Assembly (NCBI RefSeq): GCF_004341085.1
Contig: NZ_SLXW01000001.1
Span: 930,001 to 994,000 of the forward strand
From: Sphingomonas sp. PP-CE-1G-424
GTDB lineage: Bacteria > Pseudomonadota > Alphaproteobacteria > Sphingomonadales > Sphingomonadaceae
Length of the DNA stretch: 64,000 nt
Direction of reading: 5' to 3'
Below are positions 26,772-37,998 of this stretch, piece by piece. The position numbers and the translations under genes were made by a program. Numbering within the stretch: position 1 is the stretch's first letter; each line of letters begins with the position of its first letter. The notes below the pieces were generated by a model that was not told where the DNA came from, did no database searches, and saw only the letters and a program-made list of their open reading frames with translations.

Positions 26772-28250
26772 TTACTTCTCGCCCTCCAACATCAACCGAG
26801 CAGTCGCCTTCGCACTCCCCACAACCCCCGGAATCCCAGCCCCCGGATGAGTCCCGGCCCCCACGAAGTACAAATTCGGAATATGCTCGTCGCGATTATG
26901 CACCCGGAAATACGCGCTCTGCGTCAGCACCGGCTCCAGCGAGAACGCGCTCCCCAGATGCGCATTAAGATCCTGCGCGAAATCCTTCGGCGCGTACGAG
27001 AATTTCGTCACGATCCGCTCATGGATATCCGGGATCAGCCGCCGCCCGATCTCGTCGAGGATGCGCTTCTCGAGGATCGGCGCGATCTCGTCCCAATCCA
27101 CCGGGAATTTCCCGAGATGCGGCACCGGCGCCAGTGCATAAAACGTCGAATGCCCCTCCGGCGCCAGCGAAGGATCGGTCACGGTCGGATGATGCAAATA
27201 CAGCGAGAAATCTTCCGACAGCACGCCGTGGTCGTAAATGTCCTCGAGTAGCCCCTTATAGCGCGGCCCGAACAGGATCATGTGGTGCGGAATGCCCGGC
27301 CAGGTGCCCTTGATCCCGAAATGCACGACGAACAGCGACGGCGAATATTTCTTCCGCTCGAGCGACCCGGTCTTGCGCTTGGCACTGCGCGACGTCGCCA
27401 GCAGGTCGCGGTACGTGTGCATGATGTCGCTGTTCGCCGCGATTGCATCCGCCCGGCCCGACCAGCCGCTCGCCGTCGTCACGCCGGTCGCGCGGTCGCC
27501 CAGAGTCTCGATCGACGTCACCGGATCGTCGAGCCGCAGCACCCCGCCCAGCCGCTCGAACTGAGTCACCAGCGCCGCCACCAGACGGTTGGTCCCGCCG
27601 CGTGCGAACCACACCCCGCCATCGCGCTCCAGCTTGTGGATCAGCGCATAGATCGCGCTTGTCGTCATCGGGTTGCCGCCGACCAGCAGCGTATGGAAGC
27701 TCAACGCCTCGCGCAGCTTCTCCGACTTCACGAAGCTCGACACGATCGAATAGACCGACCGCCACGCCTGGTATTTCGCCAGCGCCGGCGCCGCCTTGAT
27801 CATCGACCCGAAGTCGAGGAACGCGACGTGGCCGAGCTTCTCATAGCCCTCGTGAAACACACCCGCCGAATATTGCAGGAACTTCTCGTATCCCGCCCAG
27901 TCGCCGGGATGCAGCTTCTCGATCTCGGCGCGCATCTGCACGTCGTCGTTGGTATAGTCGAAATTCGTCCCGTCGGGCCAGTTCAGCCGGTAGAACGGCA
28001 GCACCGGATCGAGCGTCACGTCCTCGCTCATGTCGCGCCCGGTCAGCGCCCACAGCTCGCGCAGGCAGTCCGGATCGGTGATGACCGTCGGCCCCGCGTC
28101 GAACGTGAATCCGTCGCGCTCCCAGAAATACCCGCGGCCACCCGGCTTGTCGCGGCTTTCGACGATCGTCGTCTGCACGCCCGCGGATTGCAGCCGGATC
28201 GCGAGCGCCAGTCCGCCGAAACCTGCGCCGATGACTATTGCGGTCTTCAT
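26772..28250 (-). CDS. crtI: Phytoene desaturase
   Basis: A 492-residue FAD-dependent enzyme that introduces four double bases of desaturation to turn phytoene into lycopene. The N-terminal dinucleotide fold is AIVIGAGFGGLALAIRLQSAG, followed by DKPGGRGYFWERDGFTFDAGPTVI. The C-terminal carotenoid-oxidase signature reads FVGAGTHPGAGIPGVVGSAK. Full length. The ATG overlaps the crtY stop (ATGA). The open frame continues much further upstream antisense to nothing real (it is the crtY region in another phase), so MKTAIVIGAG is the clear start. Confidence 0.95.
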   Translation of the reverse strand: MKTAIVIGAGFGGLALAIRLQSAGVQTTIVESRDKPGGRGYFWERDGFTFDAGPTVITDPDCLRELWALTGRDMSEDVTLDPVLPFYRLNWPDGTNFDYTNDDVQMRAEIEKLHPGDWAGYEKFLQYSAGVFHEGYEKLGHVAFLDFGSMIKAAPALAKYQAWRSVYSIVSSFVKSEKLREALSFHTLLVGGNPMTTSAIYALIHKLERDGGVWFARGGTNRLVAALVTQFERLGGVLRLDDPVTSIETLGDRATGVTTASGWSGRADAIAANSDIMHTYRDLLATSRSAKRKTGSLERKKYSPSLFVVHFGIKGTWPGIPHHMILFGPRYKGLLEDIYDHGVLSEDFSLYLHHPTVTDPSLAPEGHSTFYALAPVPHLGKFPVDWDEIAPILEKRILDEIGRRLIPDIHERIVTKFSYAPKDFAQDLNAHLGSAFSLEPVLTQSAYFRVHNRDEHIPNLYFVGAGTHPGAGIPGVVGSAKATARLMLEGEK

Positions 28251-29413
28251 GATGACATACTGCCTGCGATGGCGCGGACGGCGCGCACGATGGGGACGGG
28301 GGGCTTGCCGGTCAGAACGCGCGCCTTGTCGGAAAGCGTCGAGCGTCCGGCGTAGAAACGGCCGATGAGCGAGGGGGATAGGCGGTAGAAGCGTTCGAGG
28401 ATGCGGTAGCGTTCCTCGGGTTCGGCGGCGCGGAACAACATCGTGTCGAGCATCCGATAGAAACCGCGCGACTTCCACGTCGCCCGCGCCATCGCATGCG
28501 TAGCGTCGTGGAGTTTCGCGCCCGAGAAATCGCCGAGGCCCGCCAGCATCGAAGCGGTCCGCACCGCATCGGGCAGCGAGTACCCCGTGGTCGGATGGAA
28601 CATCCCCGCGCGCATCCCGGCCTTGGCGACATGCGCGCCACCCGAGCGCCAATACGCCTCGAAATCGCCACCCATCGCGACCGGCAGCACGCCCGATTCC
28701 ACGCGCGCCGCCTGCGCCACCGCCCAGCCGCGCGCCTCGGCATAATCATGGACGCGGGTCGTGAGCGTCTCGACGTCCAGCTCGGGGGTGTCGCTGTAAT
28801 AGGTGTCCTCGACGAACATCCGGTCGGCGGCGAGCGGCAGGCAATAGACGAAGCGATAGCCGTCGATCTGCGGCACGGTCGCGTCCATCACGATCGGCGT
28901 CGGGCTGCCGTGCGGCGCCTTCAGCACCAGTTCGCGCCCGACGAACTTCTGCCACGCCAGATCGAGCAGCGACAGGTCGCCCGGGCCCCGCACGTCGATC
29001 ACGCCCTTGGCTTCGATCCGGTCGCCATCCGCCAGCACCACGGCGGTCGGACTCGCGCCCGACACTTTCCGCCCGAGCATCAGCGCATGCGGCGGCAGCG
29101 CGCGGCGCACTTCACGGTCGAGCCGCTCGCTCTCGATCGAATAATAGGTCGCGTCGATCGTCCGCGCATGCGCCGGAAACCGCACGTCGTACCCACGCCA
29201 GGCATGCACCACGAGCGGCGCGACGATCCAGCGATCCCCTTGAGCCACGTCGCTGCCGAAGAACGACCAGAGATGATTGCCGCCGACGACCGTTGCGGAG
29301 TCGATCAGCCGCACGTCGAGCGCCGGGTGCCTGGCCTTGAGCGCCAGCGCGATCATCCCGCCGGCCAGGCCCGCGCCGACGATCGCGACGTCGCAGGAGA
29401 TCGTCGATGCCAT
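28247..29413 (-). CDS. crtY: Lycopene beta-cyclase
   Basis: A 388-residue flavoprotein that closes both ends of lycopene to form beta-carotene. The N-terminal motif DVAIVGAGLAGGMIALALKARHP is the nucleotide-binding site; NHLWSFFGSDV, a PQIDGYRFVYCLPLAADRMFVEDTYYSD segment and HPTTGYSLPDAVRTA are CrtY signatures. It is the first gene of the cluster, translationally coupled to crtI. The upstream region is filled with repeats, so the promoter must lie within roughly 70-130 bp of the ATG or beyond the repeats. Confidence 0.93.
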   Translation of the reverse strand: MASTISCDVAIVGAGLAGGMIALALKARHPALDVRLIDSATVVGGNHLWSFFGSDVAQGDRWIVAPLVVHAWRGYDVRFPAHARTIDATYYSIESERLDREVRRALPPHALMLGRKVSGASPTAVVLADGDRIEAKGVIDVRGPGDLSLLDLAWQKFVGRELVLKAPHGSPTPIVMDATVPQIDGYRFVYCLPLAADRMFVEDTYYSDTPELDVETLTTRVHDYAEARGWAVAQAARVESGVLPVAMGGDFEAYWRSGGAHVAKAGMRAGMFHPTTGYSLPDAVRTASMLAGLGDFSGAKLHDATHAMARATWKSRGFYRMLDTMLFRAAEPEERYRILERFYRLSPSLIGRFYAGRSTLSDKARVLTGKPPVPIVRAVRAIAGSMSS

Positions 29414-29548
29414 CCGCTCGGACTAGCGCAAAGGAGCGAGCACGAAAACAGGCTTTCCGAAGCAATCGCGGCCGAAGACAACCTGCGTTGCCGGGAGCAT
29501 GGGGGAGGCGAGGGAGGCGGGGCGGCAGACAGGAAAGGCTAACCTACC

Positions 29549-29663
29549 GATCCTCCCCGCAAGGGGGAGGTGGCAGGCGCTTGCCTGACGGAGGGGGAGG
29601 ACAGGGAAACCGAGGTTCCGCATCCTCCCCCTCCGTCACCTCCCCAAGGCGCGGGAGGATCGA
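29549..29663. repeat. Palindromic repeat, family D
   Basis: Arms cgatcctccccgcaaggggg and ..gcgcgggaggatcg, inner gagggggagg and cctccccctcc. Upstream of crtY. Confidence 0.75.
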
Positions 29664-29715
29664 GCGATCGAGAATCGCGCCGTTCGCGCCGTGCGAAGGA
29701 AGAAAGCCGCTCTTG

Positions 29716-29826
29716 CCCCCCTCCCTGGAAGGGAGGGGCTGGGGGTGAGTCGGCGTCGGCATACCCGCACGCGAGTGGCTCAAGCTAGCCGACCCACCCC
29801 CGACCCCTCCCTTCCAGGGAGGGGAG
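29716..29826. repeat. Palindromic repeat, family F
   Basis: Arms ccccctccctggaagggagg and ccctcccttccagggagggg. It is followed to about 29930 by three degenerate copies of a shorter unit containing ataccc(c/g) and a C-rich tail (near 29838, 29878 and 29916). The gap from 29414 to 29954 shows no gene. Confidence 0.75.
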
Positions 29827-29954
29827 AGCACGCGGAACAGATACCCGCCCTTCCAGGGAGGGGGAGTACGTGGCAACGATACCCCTCCCTCCAAAAAGGG
29901 GAGCGGGTCCAGCAACGGATACCCCTCGATCACAATCACCCTTAGACAGCACGG

Positions 29955-30503
29955 ATGCCCGCGCCCACATCCGCCCCCACGCTCACCACCGCGCGCCTCA
30001 CGCTAACCGCCCACACCGCCGCCGATCTCGAGGACTGCGCAGCGATGGCGGCCGACCCCCGCGTCTATGCAATGCTTACCGGCCAGCCGCGCACCCGCGA
30101 GGACGTCTGGATCCGCCTCCTCCGTTCGATCGGCCAATGGACGCTGTTCGGCTACGGCAGCTGGATCGCCCGCGACACCGCCACAGGCAACCTGATCGGC
30201 GAACTGGGCCTGATCGAGGCCCGCCGCGCAATCGCGCCCTCGATCGACGCGACGCCCGAAGTCGGCTGGACGCTCACCGGCGACGCGCAAGGCAAGGGCT
30301 ACGCCTCCGAAGCGCTCGCCGCGATCCTCGCCTGGACCGACGCGCGCATACCCGCGACGACGTGCATCATCGACCCCGCCAACGCCCCCTCGATCCGGCT
30401 CGCCGAGCGCCTCGGCTACCGCCTGCGCACGACGGGCACGTACCGAGACGCGCCGATCCTGATCCTCGACCGCACCGCGCCCGGCGCTATTTCTGTGCGG
30501 TGA
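29955..30503 (+). CDS. GNAT family N-acetyltransferase
   Basis: A 182-residue protein of the RimJ/RimL-type GNAT branch. It begins LTTARLTLTAHTAADLEDCAAMAADPRVY, carries WIARDTATGNLIGELGLIEA, the acetyl-CoA loop GWTLTGDAQGKGYASEALAAILAW (Q/R-x-x-G-x-A form), and ends with PANAPSIRLAERLGYR. Such enzymes acetylate amino groups of small molecules or protein N-termini; the substrate cannot be read. It overlaps by 17 bp the 3' end of the convergent small membrane protein gene. Confidence 0.88.
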   Translation: MPAPTSAPTLTTARLTLTAHTAADLEDCAAMAADPRVYAMLTGQPRTREDVWIRLLRSIGQWTLFGYGSWIARDTATGNLIGELGLIEARRAIAPSIDATPEVGWTLTGDAQGKGYASEALAAILAWTDARIPATTCIIDPANAPSIRLAERLGYRLRTTGTYRDAPILILDRTAPGAISVR

Positions 30504-30687
30504 CGACCGGCGTCTGCACCGATGCGATCGGCATCGGATCGCCCGCCCGGTCATAGAACGTCATCAACACCAGCCCCAAGGCCAGGATGCTGCCGGCGAT
30601 CACGTAGATCAGCTTTTTGTGGTCCTTGCCCGTATCGCGGCCAATGTTTCGCCCCGTATCCCCGCGCGCGGCGCTATGGTTTGCCAT
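30487..30687 (-). CDS. Small single-pass membrane protein
   Basis: A 66-residue protein: a charged N-terminal 24 residues (GRNIGRDTGKDHKK), one membrane helix at about 25-43 (KLIYVIAGSILALGLVLMTFY) and a short tail. Not a named family that I recognise. The ATG at 30687 lacks a strong ribosome site. It converges with, and overlaps, the acetyltransferase gene, so antisense effects are possible. Confidence 0.55.
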   Translation of the reverse strand: MANHSAARGDTGRNIGRDTGKDHKKLIYVIAGSILALGLVLMTFYDRAGDPMPIASVQTPVVTAQK

Positions 30688-31472
30688 GCATCACTCTCCG
30701 AATTGGCAGGTCATCCTGCTCTGGGGAAGGAAGCTATCAGGATTCGACCCACTGCATAGAGCCTATTGCAACGCCAACGGATTCTCTTGGGACTGCGCCT
30801 AAACCGCGTGGTTCAAGCCCGTCACCTTGGCGATAGTCATAATGTCCCGCAACTCCGCTTCCTGCGGCCCGGAATTGCGCCCGGTTTAGCAAACTAGCGA
30901 CGTATCAACATTCGGCGCTCGGGACTCATGACAGTGCCGAAATTGCTCTTTCATGCCGGAAATTCGGCGGTTGCCCCTCTCGACTTAAAGCCTTGTTTCC
31001 CCGCGAAGGCGGGGACCCAGACTGGGCTCCCGCCTTCGCGGGAGAGCAAGCGGCGGGAGTGACGGCGTCGGAACGCGTGACTATGTCCGATCGGTATGAG
31101 TGCCGACCGGGCCGAGGACGCACCTCGCGCCGGAGGGCACGCGCTGTTCGCCGCCCTGATCCAGGCGACCCGCTCCCGACCGACTGCCAACGGAAGCTGT
31201 GGTACTTGCGCTACGGGTCCCGGCAATTCCGATCGCCGTCGGCATGCCAGGTTTGGCGATGGCGGTCGCGACGGGTATGGGCGGAGGCTATCATGTGGTG
31301 CGGGAGGTTTTCCCGCGGTTCATGTGGCGGAGAGCAATGGGGATACGGCCGATCACGGTCGGTCGCCATCGGCGACATCATGAACGATACGGGTGCAAAC
31401 ATGGCCATCATTTCCGAACCTGGGATCGGCTCTGCGACACCGGCGAACGCGGTGTTGAAGACTGGGCGGACC
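30688..31472. other. Long gap without a convincing gene
   Basis: Holds the family B repeat at 30994 and otherwise no frame I can support. Three overlapping open frames between 31096 and 31650 exist in different phases; the one in the phase of the DUF2141 gene is a candidate N-terminal extension, the others lack family features. A hairpin cgggagg-tt-ttcccg lies around 31302-31316. Confidence 0.4.
30994..31050. repeat. Palindromic repeat, family B
   Basis: Arms ttccccgcgaaggcgggga and tcccgccttcgcgggagag around cccagactgggc. Confidence 0.85.
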
Positions 31473-31910
31473 ATGCCGCGGCGGCTGTACGGCGCGGCGG
31501 GTCTCGGCGCGGTGTGGATGATGCTGGCCGCGACCGCGCCGGTCACGCGGCTCGATGTCGAAGTCGACAATCTGCGCTCGGCGAAGGGCACGATCCGGAT
31601 CTGCCTCACCGCGGATCCCGATAATTTCCCGGCCTGTGTCGACGATGCCAACGCGATGACCCGGTCGATCCCGGCCAGCGTCCATGCGACCAGCTTCCCC
31701 GGTCTGCCGCAACGCGCCTATGCGCTCGCGATCATCCACGACGAGAACAACAACGCCAAGCTCGATACGATCGCCGGCATCCCGCGCGAGGGCTATGGCT
31801 TCTCGCGCAACGCCGCGGTCCGGTTCGGCCCGCCGCGCTTTTCCGCCGCCGAGTTTACGCTCGCCGGTGATGCCGATATGCAACAGGTGAAAATGCGTTA
31901 CATCTTCTGA
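31473..31910 (+). CDS. Exported DUF2141 protein
   Basis: About 145 residues starting MPRRLYGAAGLGAVWMMLAATAP, a short signal peptide. The mature part has the DUF2141 pattern: LDVEVDNLRSAKGTIRICLTADPDNFPAC near 27-55, then YALAIIHDENNNAKLDTIAGIPREGYGFSRNA near 90-121, a short beta-sandwich family of unknown role. In-frame ATGs at 31380 and 31401 would add 24-31 residues before the signal peptide; I prefer 31473 because the signal then begins at the N-terminus. It sits 69 bp before an outer-membrane MipA/OmpV gene on the same strand, so both may act in the envelope. Confidence 0.75.
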   Translation: MPRRLYGAAGLGAVWMMLAATAPVTRLDVEVDNLRSAKGTIRICLTADPDNFPACVDDANAMTRSIPASVHATSFPGLPQRAYALAIIHDENNNAKLDTIAGIPREGYGFSRNAAVRFGPPRFSAAEFTLAGDADMQQVKMRYIF

Positions 31911-31979
31911 CGAATCGTAACGGACCGAAATTGGTTTCCCCGCGTTTCGCCGTGGAACCTTTTTGTCCGGAGCACGTCC

Positions 31980-32843
31980 TTGCGCGCATTCACTCTGTTT
32001 CTGTCTGCCGCATCCGCGGTACTCGCGACCGCCACTCCCGCTCTCGCACAGACCGATCCCAACCCGTCGCCGCCGATCACCAATCCTGCCGACAACAACC
32101 GTGTCACGGTCGCGCTCGGTGTGGTGTCGATGCCCGATTACGAAGGCGCGGACAGCAATTCCTTCACGCCCGCCGGTGCCGTTGTCGGCACGGTGCGCGG
32201 CCATGATTTCTTCCTGCGCGGGACGCAGCTGTACTTCAACCTGATCCCGAACACCGGTGCAGTCGGCACCAATTTCGAACTCGGCGTCATCGGCGGCATC
32301 CGTCGCGATCGTACCGGCGATATCGACAACCGCCAGGTGCGCGCGCTCGGCAAGATCGATACCGCCTATGAGCTCGGCGGCTATGTCGGCATCGCCCGGA
32401 CCGGCGTCATCACCAGCGACTACGACACGCTCACCGCGCGCGTCGCCTACGTCCACGACGTTTCGGGCACCTATGACAGCTACGTCGTCACGCCGCAGGT
32501 GAACTACACCACGCCGCTGTCGGTGCGGACGCTCGTCTCGCTCGGCGTGTCGGCGGATTATGCCGGCAAGGGCTTCGGCCGGACCTATGCGGCAGTGACG
32601 CCGATCGGCTCGTTGAACAGCGGCCTGCGCACCTATGATGTCAACGACAGTGGTTTCCGCCGCGTCAACGCGTCGCTGTTCGTGGTGCAGAGCCTGTCGG
32701 GCGATCTCCGCCACGGCCTCGGCGTCGGCGCGGGCGTGCTCTACGGTCGCATGGTCGGCAAGTACAAGGACACCCCGATCGTCGCCGACGTCGGCGATGC
32801 CGATCAGTGGCTGGGCGCGGTTGGACTGACCTACACCTTCTGA
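31980..32843 (+). CDS. MipA/OmpV family outer-membrane protein
   Basis: A 287-residue beta-barrel protein. A signal peptide ends at ALAQ (residue 24). The mature sequence alternates hydrophobic and polar residues with MPDYEGADSN, FELGVIGGIRRDRTGDID and a C-terminal LGAVGLTYTF ending in phenylalanine, the BAM recognition signal. MipA-type proteins serve as scaffolds for murein enzymes or as small-solute channels. The start is a TTG at 31980, with CCGGAG upstream; no in-frame ATG precedes the signal peptide. A strong terminator follows. Confidence 0.85.
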   Translation: MRAFTLFLSAASAVLATATPALAQTDPNPSPPITNPADNNRVTVALGVVSMPDYEGADSNSFTPAGAVVGTVRGHDFFLRGTQLYFNLIPNTGAVGTNFELGVIGGIRRDRTGDIDNRQVRALGKIDTAYELGGYVGIARTGVITSDYDTLTARVAYVHDVSGTYDSYVVTPQVNYTTPLSVRTLVSLGVSADYAGKGFGRTYAAVTPIGSLNSGLRTYDVNDSGFRRVNASLFVVQSLSGDLRHGLGVGAGVLYGRMVGKYKDTPIVADVGDADQWLGAVGLTYTF

Positions 32844-32898
32844 TCCCTCCACGCCCGCCGGTCTGTTTCGACAGGCTCGCAGGTCTTGCGAATAAATC

Positions 32899-32927
32899 AC
32901 CCGCCCGGCGCATCCGGGCGGGTTTTT
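32899..32927 (+). terminator. Rho-independent terminator after the MipA gene
   Basis: A perfect 10-bp stem ACCCGCCCGG / CCGGGCGGGT with the 5-base loop CGCAT, followed by a run of T residues. Among the clearest terminators in the window. Confidence 0.92.
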
Positions 32928-33050
32928 CGTGCGTACCTCGTTGTGGACTGGACTTTGCGATTACCGACCTTAAACCGTCATACGTCGCGATTAAGTCAAT
33001 AAGAACAATACGATACCCGACCGTATCACCCACAAGGGGAGGACCCTGAC

Positions 33051-34070
33051 ATGACCGAGAGCGTGCACCTGATCGAAGCCCTCGATGCTCGCGCAGAGCG
33101 ACGCAGCGAGCGGCGGGATTTCTTCAAGAACGCGCTCGGCGCGGCGGCGATCACCGCGGCCGGCGCGACCGCGCTGTCCTTCTCCAGTTCGGCATCGGCA
33201 CAGACGATCACCGACGCGGACGTCCTGAACTTCGCGCTGAACCTCGAATATCTCGAGGCGCAGTTCTACTCGTACGCGGCCTATGGCACCGGTCTCGACA
33301 ACAGCCTGTTGTCCGGCACCGGCCAGCAGGGCGCGGTTCTCGGCGGTCGTCAGGTCACCTTCACCGACCCGATCGTCCAGCAATATGCGCGTGAGATCGC
33401 GCAGGACGAGATCGCCCACGTCAAGTTCCTCCGCTCGGCGCTCGGCACCGCCGCCGTCGCGCAGCCCGCGATCGACGTCAGCGTCTCGCCGACCAGCGCG
33501 TTCTCGACCGCCGCGCAGGCTGCGGGTCTCGTCCCCGCCGGTACCGCGTTCGACCCCTATTTCTCCGACGAGAACTTCCTGCTCGGCGCGTTCATCTTCG
33601 AGGACGTCGGCGTGACCGCCTACAAGGGCGCCGCCCCGCTGCTGACCAGCAAGGCGTATCTCGAGGCTGCCGCCGGCCTGCTCGCGGTCGAGGCGTATCA
33701 CGCCGCGATCGTCCGCACGACGCTCTACGGCAAGGGTATCGACACGCCGGCGCTGCGCACCTCGGCGGATGCGATCTCGAAGGCGCGCGACAGCCTCGAC
33801 GGCGGTGGCGCGAACACGATGATGTTCGGCGCCGGCGATCTCGATCAGGGCATCTCGCCCTACAGCCAGACGCCGACCAACCTCGCGACGACGCAGGCCG
33901 CCGTCACGACGTCGAACATCGTGCCGCTCGATGCGAACGGCATCGCGTACAGCCGCTCGACCAGCCAGGTGCTGAACATCGTGTATCTCAACAGCGGTGC
34001 GGCCTCGGCAGGCGGGTTCTACCCGTCGGGCATGAACGGCAACATCAAGACGAGCGTCGCGGCGAGCTGA
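33051..34070 (+). CDS. Tat-exported ferritin-like domain protein (first paralogue)
   Basis: A 339-residue protein. The N-terminus has a twin-arginine signal: R21-R22-D-F-F-K, a hydrophobic Ala/Gly-rich stretch and a likely cut after ASA (residue 50). The mature part is a four-helix ferritin-like domain with iron-ligand motifs in order: [20 protein letters not shown] (ExxH), [11 protein letters not shown], and VEAYHA (ExxH). The C-terminal 80 residues end in [14 protein letters not shown] and [10 protein letters not shown]. Ribosome site AGGGGAGG lies before the ATG. A short dyad GATAC-N6-GTATC (33012-33027) lies in the promoter region. Closely related to the next gene; roles in metal or oxidative-stress handling are only inferred. 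Confidence 0.88.
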   Translation: MTESVHLIEALDARAERRSERRDFFKNALGAAAITAAGATALSFSSSASAQTITDADVLNFALNLEYLEAQFYSYAAYGTGLDNSLLSGTGQQGAVLGGRQVTFTDPIVQQYAREIAQDEIAHVKFLRSALGTAAVAQPAIDVSVSPTSAFSTAAQAAGLVPAGTAFDPYFSDENFLLGAFIFEDVGVTAYKGAAPLLTSKAYLEAAAGLLAVEAYHAAIVRTTLYGKGIDTPALRTSADAISKARDSLDGGGANTMMFGAGDLDQGISPYSQTPTNLATTQAAVTTSNIVPLDANGIAYSRSTSQVLNIVYLNSGAASAGGFYPSGMNGNIKTSVAAS

Positions 34071-34118
34071 TCCAGCCCAACGCCCTTCGCTTTCTTCGCT
34101 ATTCAGGGGATTAACCCA

Positions 34119-35183
34119 ATGACCGACATCAAGAATACGCTCGAGATCTTCGACGCGATCGAAACCCGCCGCAACGAACGCCGCAGCTTCCTCCGGTTCG
34201 CCGGCGGCAGCGCGGTCGCGCTCGGCGGCGCCTCGCTGCTCGCCGCCTGCGGTGGTGACGACAACGACAGCGTGACGCCGGCGCCGACCCCCACGCCGAC
34301 CCCGGCGACCGGCGTGACCGACCCGGACGTGCTGAACTTCGCGCTCAACCTGGAATATCTCGAAGCGCAGTTCTACGCCTATGCCGCGTTCGGCGTCGGC
34401 CTCAACGCCAGCCTGCTGACCGGCGTCGGCACGCAGGGCGCGGTCGTCACCGGCACCGGTGCCGGCTTCCCGCGCCAGGTCGCCTTCCAGGACGTCGTCG
34501 TCCAGCAATACGCGCGTGAGATCGCGATCGACGAAGTCGCGCACGTCGCGTTCCTGCGCAGTGCGCTCGGTGCATCGGCCGCCGCCCAGCCCGCGATCAA
34601 CATCTCGGGCGGCACCGCCGCCGCCCCTGGCGCGTTCAGCCTCGCGGCCCGCGCGGCAGGCGTGGTCGATGCGAACACCGGCGTGTTCGATCCCTATGCG
34701 GACGACAACAGCTTCCTGCTCGGCGCGTACATCTTCGAGGACGTCGGCGTCTCGGCCTACAAGGGCGCGGCCCCGCTGATCAGCAACAAGACCTATCTCG
34801 AGGCCGCTGCCGGCATCCTCGCCGCCGAGGCCTATCATGCCGGCCTGATCCGCACGATCCTCTACCGCAAGGGTCTGCAGACGCCGAACCCGATCACTGC
34901 ACTGATCACCGGCGCCAACAAGATCAGCGACGCGCGCGACAGCCTCGACGGCACCGTCACCAACGCGACGACCGGCGTGATCGGCGACGACGACCAGGGC
35001 ATCACCGGGTCGGACGCGACGATCTCGAACATCGTCCCGACCGACGCCAACGGCCTCGCCTACAGCCGGTCGACCGGCCAGGTGCTCAACATCGTCTATC
35101 TCAGCAAGGCCGCGGTCTCGCTCGGCGGCTTCTTCCCCGCCGGCGTCAACGGCTCGATCCGAACGTCTGCGGCAAACGCGTAG
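34119..35183 (+). CDS. Tat-exported ferritin-like lipoprotein (second paralogue)
   Basis: A 354-residue paralogue of the preceding protein, 48 bp downstream and in the same orientation. Signal R21-R22-S-F-L-R plus a lipobox LLAAC with C44, then GGDDNDS and a Thr-Pro-rich linker (PTPTPTP), so it is probably a Tat-secreted lipoprotein, whereas the first paralogue has no such cysteine. The ferritin-like helices keep the same ligand motifs: [34 protein letters not shown]. The shared C-terminal block reads [16 protein letters not shown]. The pair looks like a duplication that diverged into soluble and membrane-anchored forms. Confidence 0.88.
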   Translation: MTDIKNTLEIFDAIETRRNERRSFLRFAGGSAVALGGASLLAACGGDDNDSVTPAPTPTPTPATGVTDPDVLNFALNLEYLEAQFYAYAAFGVGLNASLLTGVGTQGAVVTGTGAGFPRQVAFQDVVVQQYAREIAIDEVAHVAFLRSALGASAAAQPAINISGGTAAAPGAFSLAARAAGVVDANTGVFDPYADDNSFLLGAYIFEDVGVSAYKGAAPLISNKTYLEAAAGILAAEAYHAGLIRTILYRKGLQTPNPITALITGANKISDARDSLDGTVTNATTGVIGDDDQGITGSDATISNIVPTDANGLAYSRSTGQVLNIVYLSKAAVSLGGFFPAGVNGSIRTSAANA

Positions 35184-35286
35184 GGCGGCTTGCGCCAAGC
35201 TGGCGCAAGACTCGCCCAAGCGCGGCCAGCGCAGCACAGCACGCCACAAGGCGTAGCTTTGCTACGACTGACGGCGCGCGGAGTAA

Positions 35287-37620
<2,334 letters not shown>

Positions 37621-37656
37621 TGCGTATTCTGCGGGGCAAATCCGTACCCCGCAGGA

Positions 37657-37983
37657 TCACGCGCTGCCGAGCAAGATGTGCTCGACGATCGTTCGTACTT
37701 CTTGCCAAATGTCGGGCAGATACGACGCCAATAGCCGCTCGACCGCGAACGTCGGGTCGTACAGGGTCCTGCCGTTCGTATCGATGAAACCACGCCAGGC
37801 CCGGCCCGTCTGCGTCTCGGCATGAAAGACGAAACCGCGATAGCCGAGATCCGGGAGATCGACGACCCGTGGCGCGTGCTCGCTTAACGAGGCCAGCCGT
37901 GTCACCAGGGCCGTAGAACCAGGCGCGTCGAGCTCCCAGACCGGGTTTGGCCGGCCGCTGAAGATGTCGAGCTCGACGCGCAT
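37657..37983 (-). CDS. Uncharacterised protein with an FSGRPNP domain (short partner)
   Basis: A 108-residue protein consisting of one domain. It starts MRVELDIFSGRPNPVWEL and contains GYRGFVFH near residues 47-54. Both blocks are shared with the N-terminus of the upstream gene (EIDMFSGRPNPTW and GYTGLGF). No signal peptide, no membrane helix, no catalytic motif. It is 15 bp behind the larger gene on the same strand, so the two are an operon. I recall FSGRPNP openings in scattered hypothetical proteins but no assigned function. A partner, antidote or substrate-recognition role is possible but only inferred. Confidence 0.65.
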   Translation of the reverse strand: MRVELDIFSGRPNPVWELDAPGSTALVTRLASLSEHAPRVVDLPDLGYRGFVFHAETQTGRAWRGFIDTNGRTLYDPTFAVERLLASYLPDIWQEVRTIVEHILLGSA

Positions 37984-37998
37984 GCTGCAGGCCTAGCT

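Noticed and set aside
31096..31383. A 95-codon frame before the DUF2141 gene
   Set aside because: Overlaps other equal-length frames in different phases, no motif and no ribosome site; left as part of the plain gap.
31964..31983. EcfG-type promoter (GGAAC, then CGTC) before the MipA gene
   Set aside because: GGAAC-N16-CGTC is present, but its -10 part touches the TTG start codon, leaving no leader.
32991..35249. A 752-codon minus-strand frame across both ferritin-like genes
   Set aside because: It is the antisense of two paralogous genes with obvious signals and ribosome sites; its own product is Arg/Gly/Asp-rich without any family feature.
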